This document shows positions 15,576 to 23,900 of a DNA stretch of 50,349 nucleotides, in pieces. Position 1 is the stretch's first letter; every line of letters starts with the position of its first letter. The notes under the pieces are model-generated. The model searched no databases. It had not been told where the DNA came from and saw nothing but the letters and a program-made list of their open reading frames with translations. This stretch comes from Acidobacteriota bacterium. GTDB lineage: Bacteria; Acidobacteriota; Blastocatellia; Pyrinomonadales; Pyrinomonadaceae. Both the position numbers and the translations under genes were made by a program. Where the stretch lies: the NCBI GenBank assembly GCA_025463125.1, contig JAOAPX010000011.1, positions 1 through 50,349 on the forward strand. The letters run 5' to 3'.

Positions 15576-17255
15576 GTGAGCAGATTCAAAAGAGTATTTT
15601 CGGCATATTTTGCAGTTGGTTTATTAATTTTCGGAATTGCCGGGCAAACAAGCGCGCAGACGCGGCGCAACGAACGCGAAATCCGTGATATTGTGCGGAG
15701 TTTGCGGACGAGCATCGATGATTTCCAATATAATTTAATGTATCAGCTCAAAAGCAATTCGGCGGATCAGGACGAAATCATCGAAGTTGAAAGAAATCTG
15801 CGCGGGTTGCATGATCGGATCAATAGTTTTGAGACGAATCTCGACCGTCGGCGCGAAAATAACGACGACGTTTCGCGCATTATCGACGCGTCCGGAAACA
15901 TTAATACGTATTTAAGCGCAAACCCGCAAAACCGGCGTATTGAAAACGAATGGGCAAATGTTCGCACGCAGATCGACCGGCTTGCCGCCGCTTATAACGT
16001 CACTATAAACCGGCGCGGCGGAGCGGCTAATTATCCAAACGACAATCGTTACCCGGACAATAACACGCGCTCTACAAATAATTATCCTTCAAGACAAAAC
16101 AGCAACGTCGGGAACGATTTCGTTTTAACCGGAACTTACCGGCTCGACGCGGCGAGAAGCGAAAACACAAGCGACATTATCGCCGACAGCAATATCGGAA
16201 CCGATACGGCGCGGCGCGATCTCGAAGAAAAGCTGCAATCGCCCGAACAAATCGCGATCGACGTTCGCGGCAACCAGGTAATTTTAGCTTCTTCAAACGC
16301 TTCGCCCGTCACGTTTACAGCCGACGGAACGACCAGAACCGAAACGAATAACGGCAAAACTCTTCGCGTTCGCGCCGCTTTGCGCGGGCAGGAACTGATC
16401 GTTTCGAGTCTTACGAACGACACTGATTTTACTGTAACTTTCTCTTCGATAGACAACGGCAGAAGCTTGAAAGTCACGCGCCGCATCACGACCGATTATT
16501 TGAATCAGACGGTTTTCGCCGACAGCGTTTATCAAAAGACCGACGAGATCGCGCGGCTCGGAATTAACGGAAATCAAACTGCGAATCAAAGCGGAAATTA
16601 TCCGGTCGACGACGGCACGTATTCGAGCAGCGACCAGAACGATCGCGGCACAAATTCGAACAATTATCCGAATAACAATTATCCGAACAGTAATTACCCG
16701 ACGGCTTCAAACGCGCGTCGCGGCGATTACATCGTGCCGAACGGAACTATCGTTACGGGAATTCTCGAAAGCGAAATCAGCACGAAAGTTTCGCAAAATA
16801 ACGACCGTTTTCGGATGACCGTTCAAGCTCCGAATGAGTATCGCGGGGCGATCGTCGAAGGTTACATCTCCGGTTTGACGCGTTCGGGTCAGGTTTCGGG
16901 ACGTTCGCAAATCACGTTCAATTTCGAGCGCATCACTTTGCGAAACGGACAAGCTTACGATTTCGCGGGATTTTTGCAAAACGTTACCGACCAGAACGGA
17001 AAATCCGTAAAAATCGACACCGAAGGCGCGGCGAAAGGCGATAATCAAACGACCGAAACCGTCAAACGCGGCGGAATCGGCGCGGGATTAGGCGCCATCA
17101 TCGGCGCAATCGCGGGCGGCGGAAAAGGCGCGGCAATCGGCGCGATCATCGGCGGCAGCGCGGGCGCCGGCTCGGTTCTCGTTTTGGGCAAAGAAGAACT
17201 TGAACTCAAACAAGGCTCTTCGATTACGGTGCAGGCGTCTTCGCCGCTCCGTTAA
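15576..17255 (+). CDS. Secreted/outer-membrane glycine-zipper protein
   Basis: 559 residues from the GTG at 15576, which has AAGGAGA (15564-15570) 5 bases upstream. An ATG 54 bases earlier lacks such a site. The signal peptide (AYFAVGLLIFGIAGQTSAQ) ends near residue 29. A helical segment (30-140) is followed by Asn/Tyr/Pro-rich linkers (NYPNDNRYPDNN; NNYPNNNYPNSNYP) that separate two beta-rich domains. Near the C-terminus, GGIGAGLGAIIGAIAGG and GKGAAIGAIIGGSAGAG form a glycine zipper able to insert in or pack at a membrane. The segment before it (GTIVTGILESEISTKVS, VEGYISGLTRSGQVSGRSQ) is a repeated acidobacterial beta domain whose function I do not know. It is probably a surface or envelope structural protein. 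Confidence 0.75.
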   Translation: MSRFKRVFSAYFAVGLLIFGIAGQTSAQTRRNEREIRDIVRSLRTSIDDFQYNLMYQLKSNSADQDEIIEVERNLRGLHDRINSFETNLDRRRENNDDVSRIIDASGNINTYLSANPQNRRIENEWANVRTQIDRLAAAYNVTINRRGGAANYPNDNRYPDNNTRSTNNYPSRQNSNVGNDFVLTGTYRLDAARSENTSDIIADSNIGTDTARRDLEEKLQSPEQIAIDVRGNQVILASSNASPVTFTADGTTRTETNNGKTLRVRAALRGQELIVSSLTNDTDFTVTFSSIDNGRSLKVTRRITTDYLNQTVFADSVYQKTDEIARLGINGNQTANQSGNYPVDDGTYSSSDQNDRGTNSNNYPNNNYPNSNYPTASNARRGDYIVPNGTIVTGILESEISTKVSQNNDRFRMTVQAPNEYRGAIVEGYISGLTRSGQVSGRSQITFNFERITLRNGQAYDFAGFLQNVTDQNGKSVKIDTEGAAKGDNQTTETVKRGGIGAGLGAIIGAIAGGGKGAAIGAIIGGSAGAGSVLVLGKEELELKQGSSITVQASSPLR

Positions 17256-17313
17256 ATTGATGAGAAAATTCAATAAAAAAGCCGGTTAGCAAAGTTAAAC
17301 TGACAAGCTTTGT

Positions 17314-17349
17314 AAAAAAGAGAAACGAAATTTAACGTTTCTCTTTTTT
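17314..17349 (+). terminator. Intrinsic terminator after the glycine-zipper gene
   Basis: AAAAAAGAGAAACG (17314-17327) and CGTTTCTCTTTTTT (17336-17349) pair perfectly around AAATTTAA, with the T-run at the 3' end. It is a classic intrinsic terminator. Confidence 0.88.
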
Positions 17350-17423
17350 ATTTTTGTTTATTTCGCCTTGCAGCGTTCAATTTCTCGTTGCCTCTGTTTG
17401 TCATTTTGCGGTTAAATTATTTT

Positions 17424-18233
17424 ATGACGACTCTGCCTGAAGAAATCGAGCAATTCCGCGACCGGAAATGGCGGCGCGAAGAAACCTTAAAGATTGAAAA
17501 CCCGCTCGCGCTCGAAGCATTGATTGAAGATTTGGGATTTTGCCTCGCGCTGACCGATTCGCGCACGAATCTGCCGTCGGCTTACATAGCGGTTTGCGGC
17601 AGGCGCGACGCTCATTCGCCCGTGAACGTGCAAAAAGATTACGAGATGGACTTAGCCTGGACGCTGAAAGACGAAGTAATGATGCGCGGGCGCGTTTATT
17701 ACGGGAAATTGATAAAAGGTCGCGCGATGTTCGTCGCGCCGCGCCTTATTCCCTTTTTCAATGCCGTTTGGGGCGTTCGGAAAAAACGGGAAAAAGAGGT
17801 TTTTTCACCGGAAGCGAACCGGATTTTGAAGGTTTTACGCAAAGAGTGGGAAATGGGAAACGCGGATTTGCGCCGCGATGCGAAAATTGAAAACCGCGCC
17901 GCGTTAACGAAATCGCTCGATCAATTGCAGCGGGCGATGAAAGTCGTTCCGCAGGAAGTTCTTTATAAACCGACATTTATGTACATCTGGACGCTTGCCG
18001 AAGCGCGTTTTCCAAAAGAATTAGCGAAAAACATCTCGCGCGAAGAAGGCTTAAAGGAAATCGCCCGCGCGTTTTTGCAGATGGGCGGAATGACGTATCG
18101 GGGCGAGCTCGCCAAAGCGCTCGGCATAACGCGCAAAGAAGCGGGGCTCGTAAATCGAGCGCTCGTAGAAGAGGGTTTCGCCGAAAGAATTTCAATCGGA
18201 GTTTATAAATTAAAAAACTGGCAGCCCGGATAA
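17424..18233 (+). CDS. Winged-helix AlkZ/YcaQ-like protein, truncated relative to the glycosylases
   Basis: 269 residues from ATG 17424, immediately before TTLPEEIEQF. An ATG at 17388 would add 12 hydrophobic residues of different character. No Shine-Dalgarno is visible, so a leaderless start is possible. The order N-terminal strand block (LGFCLALTDSRTNLPSAY), YYGKLIKGRAMFVAPRLIPFFNAVWG, then a C-terminal winged helix (YRGELAKALGITRKEAGLVNRALVEEGFAERI) resembles proteins annotated as AlkZ-related. AlkZ/YcaQ glycosylases, about 370-410 residues, unhook DNA crosslinks using a QxQ motif, which I do not see here. DNA binding is plausible; glycosylase activity is not supported. It lies alone between two intergenic gaps. 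Confidence 0.55.
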   Translation: MTTLPEEIEQFRDRKWRREETLKIENPLALEALIEDLGFCLALTDSRTNLPSAYIAVCGRRDAHSPVNVQKDYEMDLAWTLKDEVMMRGRVYYGKLIKGRAMFVAPRLIPFFNAVWGVRKKREKEVFSPEANRILKVLRKEWEMGNADLRRDAKIENRAALTKSLDQLQRAMKVVPQEVLYKPTFMYIWTLAEARFPKELAKNISREEGLKEIARAFLQMGGMTYRGELAKALGITRKEAGLVNRALVEEGFAERISIGVYKLKNWQPG

Positions 18234-18399
18234 GCAAGACTTGAAATAAAACGCGGAGAAATGCCGATCAAACGAGTTTTCGCCGTTAAAATAAAAAAGG
18301 ATAAATCAATGAATCATCTGAAACACGAAATTTAATTTACGATTTTTATCCGGGACAATCCGCCGAATCAGCGCCTCTCCGCGTGCTATCGGCTTTCCT

Positions 18400-19116
18400 T
18401 TAAGCGCGAGATTTGTCAGTTCCGATCGCGAAAATTTTGATCAAAACGACGCCCGCAAAAAATCCGCCGATGTGCGCCGCGTAAGCGACGCCGCCGGTTC
18501 CCGCCGGTGTTAAATAACCGATAACGATTTGATAAACGATCCAGATGCCGAGCGCGACGAATGCCGGAACTTCAGTTAAAAAATTAAATATCAGCGCGCG
18601 AACGCGGCGGCGCGGAAAAAGCAGCAGATAACCGCCGAGCACGCCGCTGATCGCGCCGGACGCGCCGAGCATCGGAATTATCGAATCCGTATCCATTATG
18701 ATTTGCGCGAAAGCGGCGGCAAGCCCGCAGACGAGATAAAAAACGAGGTAGCGAGCGTGCCCGAGCCGGTCTTCGAGATTGTCGCCGAAAACCCACAAAA
18801 ACAGCATATTACCGAAAATATGCATAATGTCGCCGTGCATAAACATCGAGCTTAAAAAATTGAAATAAACCGGCAAAGGCGTTTCAAAATGCCTGACTTG
18901 TCCGGTGTTGCCGAAGGAATCGCGAACGATTTGCACTCCATCTATATCAATTCCGGTTGTAATTTCTTTCGGTACGAGCGAGAAGGCGTAAGAAAAGGCA
19001 TCGTCACTGCCGATGCCCTGCAAAACCACGAAAACTAAAATGTTTATCGCAATAAAAAGATAATTTATAAACGGCGTAATCGTCCGGTCGCTGTTGTCGT
19101 CGCCAATCGGAAACAT
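18400..19116 (-). CDS. Rhomboid-family intramembrane serine protease
   Basis: 238 residues with six predicted membrane helices. The catalytic dyad is present: Ser153 in MLGASGAISGVLGG and His215 in YAAHIGGFFAG. The oxyanion/loop block SSMFMHGDIMHIFGNMLFLWVFGDNLE is complete, with His100 and the GN pair. Rhomboids cleave transmembrane substrates inside the inner membrane. The substrate is unknown here. The N-terminus MFPIGDDNSDRTITPFINY is the usual start for the bacterial group with a soluble loop after helix 1. It follows the symporter gene by 62 bases on the same strand and may be cotranscribed. Confidence 0.94.
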   Translation of the reverse strand: MFPIGDDNSDRTITPFINYLFIAINILVFVVLQGIGSDDAFSYAFSLVPKEITTGIDIDGVQIVRDSFGNTGQVRHFETPLPVYFNFLSSMFMHGDIMHIFGNMLFLWVFGDNLEDRLGHARYLVFYLVCGLAAAFAQIIMDTDSIIPMLGASGAISGVLGGYLLLFPRRRVRALIFNFLTEVPAFVALGIWIVYQIVIGYLTPAGTGGVAYAAHIGGFFAGVVLIKIFAIGTDKSRA

Positions 19117-19178
19117 TTTGCGTAAACCTCCCTGATAGAAACACGTTTATATCAATTTACGCCAAACATCCGGCGGCA

Positions 19179-20588
19179 TCAAACATTTTTCGTGTTTTTC
19201 AGCAATTCGAATCCTTCCGAGCGCGCGACGAATGTCGCCGCCGTCAGATCACCGACGACGTTAAGCGTTGTGCGGCACATATCGAGAATTCTATCGACGC
19301 CTAAGATGATCGCGATCATCGCCGGATTAACGCCGATCATCGCCAGAATTCCGATGATGAACGGAATCGAACCGCTCGGCACGCCGGCAGTTCCGATGCC
19401 GCCTAAGATCGCCAGGTAAACGACCATCAATTGCGTTCCGATGCTCAAATCGACGCCCGCCAGTTGAGCCAAAAACAAAACGGTGACGCCTTCATACAAA
19501 GCGGTTCCGTTTTGATTGGCGGTCGCGCCGACCGTTAAAACGAAGCTGTTTATTTCTTTCGGAACGCCCAGGTTTTCTTCAGAAACTCTCAAAGCCGTCG
19601 GCAAAGTCGCGTTGGATGAAGAAGTGGAAAACGCCGTGACGATAACCGTGCGAATGCGGCGGAAAAAGTCGAGCGGGTTAATTTTCGACAAAAACCAGAT
19701 CGAGAGCGAATAGACGCCGAACATATGAAGCCCGAGCCCGAGCAGAACCGTCGCGACAAACCATCCGAGCGCGCCTAGAAGCTCGATGCCGAAGCGCGCG
19801 ACGTTCGTAAAAATCAGACACGCTACCGCATAAGGCGCAAATCGCATAACGATGTCGATGATCTTCGTCGTTATCTGGAAAAGCGCGTCCATCCCGCGAA
19901 CGAACGGCGCTGAAACCGGCGCGGGCAAAAGCGTGATGGCGATGCCGACAATCAATGCGAAAAACATCAAATGCAGCATATTCGGGTTTTCCCCGGCGAT
20001 CGCGTTAAAAACGTTTTTCGGCACGACGGTTTTAACGACCGACATTAAAGGCGAATCCTGCGCCGCGGCGGCTTCTTCTTTTTTCTGCGCCTCGACGCGC
20101 TTTTGAGCGTCGCCCGCGAACTGCTGCTCCATCTGAGTACGAATTTCCTGCGGAATGCGCTCGCCGGGTCGAATCGTATTCGCCAGCCCGAGCCCGATGA
20201 CGACCGAAATCGCCGAAATTATCAAACAATACGCAAAGGACTTAAACCCGATTCTTCCAAGCTTTCGAATATCGCCGATGCCCGCGACGCCGACGACCAG
20301 CGATGAAAAAACGAGCGGAACGACAATCATCAGAAGCAAATTCAAAAACAATTGCCCGAGCGGTTCTGTAAAATTCTTGATAAACCAGGTCAGCCACTCA
20401 TTACTGCCGCCGACGACGCGATTGGCGATGAGCCCGCCGAGAACGCCGACGAGCAAGCCGATTAAGATTTTCGTATGAAGAGCCATCCCTTTCGGCTGGT
20501 CAGGCGTATCGTCGTCCAAATCGGTTTTCAATTCGCTTTCATATTGATCGGGCGCGGGAATTTTCGGATTTTTTTCAAATTCGCTCAT
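19179..20588 (-). CDS. Dicarboxylate/amino acid:cation symporter (DAACS family)
   Basis: 469 residues of GltP/GltT/DctA type. The hairpin-1 serine-rich motif is TVIVTAFSTSSSNATLPTAL. The TM7 NxxG motif is ATANQNGTALYEG, with the sodium/proton-site Asn. Hairpin 2 is AGVPSGSIPF, and the TM8 substrate-binding block is VDRILDMCRTTLNVVGDLTAA. In the family the Arg/Asp pair in DRILDMCRT decides between acidic amino acids and dicarboxylates. Arg in this position favours glutamate, aspartate or dicarboxylates. A ~45-residue hydrophilic N-terminal extension and a charged loop after TM3 (QQFAGDAQKRVEAQKKEEA) are present. Its promoter is predicted at 20652-20680. Confidence 0.94.
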   Translation of the reverse strand: MSEFEKNPKIPAPDQYESELKTDLDDDTPDQPKGMALHTKILIGLLVGVLGGLIANRVVGGSNEWLTWFIKNFTEPLGQLFLNLLLMIVVPLVFSSLVVGVAGIGDIRKLGRIGFKSFAYCLIISAISVVIGLGLANTIRPGERIPQEIRTQMEQQFAGDAQKRVEAQKKEEAAAAQDSPLMSVVKTVVPKNVFNAIAGENPNMLHLMFFALIVGIAITLLPAPVSAPFVRGMDALFQITTKIIDIVMRFAPYAVACLIFTNVARFGIELLGALGWFVATVLLGLGLHMFGVYSLSIWFLSKINPLDFFRRIRTVIVTAFSTSSSNATLPTALRVSEENLGVPKEINSFVLTVGATANQNGTALYEGVTVLFLAQLAGVDLSIGTQLMVVYLAILGGIGTAGVPSGSIPFIIGILAMIGVNPAMIAIILGVDRILDMCRTTLNVVGDLTAATFVARSEGFELLKNTKNV

Positions 20589-20969
20589 TAATTTATAGTT
20601 TCACCTTATTTTGTTTTTGGAATGAAAAATCGTTTGTTTTTGTGCATTGACAATTTAGCGAAATTTGCCCGAATTGCCAAACGAAAGTAAATTCTACGGT
20701 CGTCAGATTCTAGCAGATGCCGACTGATTTATCACTATCGCTTTGCCTGCAATAAAAGCGGCGAGCGCATTCGCTGCCGGCGAATCTCGCCCCGAAAAGC
20801 TTATAAAACACGTTACCGCTAATTTACGACTAAAAAATTATTTCACCGTAGAACTTTAAATTTTATATTTCTTAATCGCCGCAAAGCAACCAATCGAAAA
20901 TCTCGCCGCATCACAGCCGGTAAGTTGCAGCAAACTTCGTAAATCCCAGTAAAATAAGAGGAAATTGTA
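20589..20969. other. Divergent intergenic region, 381 bases
   Basis: It separates the symporter (minus) from the macroglobulin gene (plus). It contains the symporter promoter at 20652-20680. A weaker plus-strand -10 candidate, TATATT near 20862, lies about 100 bases before the macroglobulin ATG. No coding frame with a credible start, no RNA gene and no strong hairpin were seen. Confidence 0.6.
20652..20680 (-). promoter_or_regulatory. Predicted sigma70 promoter of the symporter
   Basis: On the complement, TTGGCA (20675-20680), a 17-base spacer and TAAATT (20652-20657). The -35 matches 5 of 6 and the -10 matches 4 of 6. The leader would be about 55-60 bases. Confidence 0.5.
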
Positions 20970-23900
20970 ATGCGAACGCGAATCTTCCCTTTGCTCGTAG
21001 TGTACTTAGTGTGTCTTTTTTCCGTTAAAGCGCAAATTGTTCGTGAAACGGATTCGAGCGTAATTCTCCACGAAACGACGGCTGATGTTTCGATTGTTAT
21101 TGATAATCCTAAAAAAGCTTTCGACGGCGCAATCGAGCTTGTACTGCTCGACGCCGGCAACAACATTCGCGCTCGATCGGCGCGTAATCTGCGGATCAAA
21201 CAAGGCAGAGAAACTTATAAACTGATTGTTCCTCTCGGCGATTTGATGAAAACGGCGGGTGACGACATCGCGTGGTTTCGCCTGCATTACCGCGCCGGTC
21301 AAGCGGAAGGCTTCATTTCGCTTTCCGAAATTATAAAAGATGATTTCGAGCTGCGCGTCGCGGCGGCGGAAGACATTTTCGCCGGAACGATTTACCGCGT
21401 CCGCGTCCGCGCTTTTCAGCCTTACACGAAAATTCCCGTCAAAAACGTAAAAATCGAAGGCGGCGTCAAGATCGAGCTTGATACGGATGCGGACGCGGAC
21501 GAGCTCGAATTAAAAGCGACAGCCGAAACCGACAAAGAAGGATTTGCCGTTCTGGACTTTAAGGTTTCGGACGGCGTCCGGCTCGATGAAGGCGAGCTGA
21601 AGATTAAGGGCAGAAAAAACGGCATCGTTCGCGAGATCGAAGAAGATTTGGAAACCGATAACGCGCGGGGCTCGATTTTTCTCACAACCGACAAGCCGCT
21701 CTACCAGCCCGGACAATCCTTTAATGTGCGCGGGCTTTATTTTGACGCGAGCAATACGGTCGTTACGAACAGCGAGCTGGAATTTAAGATTTACGACGAA
21801 GACGACACGATTCTTTACCGCGAAACTCTCAAAACTTCCGAATACGGCATCGCTTCGATTAGCTGGCAAATTCCCGAAAACGCAAAGCTCGGCTCTTATC
21901 GCGTTTCCGTCGAAGCCGACGACGAACTGCGCGAAAGCGAGCTTTCTTTCAAAGTCTCGCGTTACGATTTGCCGCAATTTTCGGTCACGGCGAAACCGGA
22001 CAAAACCTTTTATTTACCGGCTGACAAACAAGCGGAAATCACCGTCAGCGCCGATTACCTTTTCGGCAAGCCCGTGACAAAAGGAAAAGTCCGCCTCGTG
22101 CAGGAAGCCGAACGCCGATGGAACTGGCGCGAGCAAAAATACGACGTTGAAGAGAAGAAAGCGTTTGAAGGCGAAATTGACGCGGGCGGGAAATTCATCG
22201 CGAAAGTCGATTTAAGCGGCGAGCTTTCAGAGTTGCAAAAAAACGATTGGCAGCGATTCGAAGATTTAACTTTCGCCGCTTATTTCACTGACACAACCAC
22301 GAATCGCACCGAGCAGAGGCGCTTTGATCTTCGCCTGAGCAAAGAAGCGATTCACGTATATTTGATCGGAAACCGCTATGACGAAAACTTCGCTCTTCCG
22401 GTTACGACTTACGTTTCGACTTTTTACGCGGACGGCAGCCCGGCGGTTTGCGACGTCGAAATTAAAGGAAAAAACGATAATGACGCGGGCGATAATTTCA
22501 AAACGCTTACGCGCATCAAAACCAATCGTTTCGGCGGCGGAAAAGCCGTATTTTTCAGACCGAAATTCCCATCGGCGGGCGACGATCTGGACCTGCATAT
22601 CACGGCTCGCGACAAAAACGGAAAAACCGGAATTATCGAGGAAGAATTTCGCTTCGACGCAGACGATGACGCGCTTAAAATTCAAATTGAAAAAACGATT
22701 TTCAAGCCCGGCGAAAGCGTGAGCATTAATCTCCTTTCCAGCCGAAAAGACGCGCTCGTATACGTTGACGTGGTCAAAAACCGGTCGGTCGTCGAATCGC
22801 GTTTCGTTAAATTAAAAGGCGGCAAAGCGGATTTGAAAATTCCTTACAATGAAAACTTCAAAGGCGATTTGATCGTCGCCGCCTACGACGACGAGAACGA
22901 AAGTTATTACGACTCAAGAATGCGTGCTTCGCGCGGAATCATTTTTCCGCTGCAGCAAAACTTAAGGCTCGATGCAGAGTTTTCCAGCTCGACTTATAAA
23001 CCGAACGAAGAAGCGAAGGTGAAGTTTTCCGTGCTCGATTCGATCGGCGGCGCGGTCGAAAGCGCTCTCGGCGTAGTCGTTTTCGACAAAGCCATCGAAG
23101 AACGCGCCCGCACGGACGAGCAATTCGGCGGTTATTTCAATCGTTTTTACGGGCTTTTAGGCTACGAGAAATCTTTCGGCGGCGTTTCATTAAAAGACTT
23201 GAACGAGCTGGATTTATCAAAACCGGTTTCCGGCGATTTGCAGCTCGCGGCGGAAATTATGCTTTACGGCAATTATTATTACCCGCGCGTTTACCGCAGC
23301 CGCGAAAGCGGAAACGAAGCCAAAAGCCTTTACGCGGAATATTTCAAAAAGCAGCTCGCGCCGCTGGAAACCGCTTTGAAAAATCAATACGCGAAAAATT
23401 ACGCGTTCCCGTCGGACGAAGCGATTTTGCGCCGAATCGCAAGTGAAAATAATGTTGATTTCGATGATTTACGCGACCCCTGGGGAAATAAATATCAGGC
23501 GGTTTTCACCATTGAAAAAACGCAAAGCATTTTGACATTGCGCACCGCCGCTGCGGATAAAAAATTCGATACAAGCGACGATTTCGTTGTTTCGAGCAGC
23601 GGTTTCGAATATTTTACGCCGGTCGGAAAAGCGATCGACAAAGCCGCAGCCGATTATCATAGGCTAACCGAAAATTTTATTCGCGACATCGAAACCTTGC
23701 GCGGCGAACTCGCGAGACAAAACATCGATTTAAATTTATTAAAAGACCGCTGGAATCGCGATTACCGCGTGACTTTTGAAATTTCGGGCAGGAATTATTT
23801 GATTAGGTTCCGCAGTCTCGGCGCAAACGGTTATTTTCAGCCGAACGATTGGAACTCGGATGATTTCGACGTCTGGAAAAATCAAACGGATTATTTTGCC

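Noticed and set aside
18251..18384. Inverted repeat ACGCGGAGA/TCTCCGCGT around 116 bases
   Set aside because: Only 9 bp with a long loop and no T-run. Likely chance in an intergenic gap.
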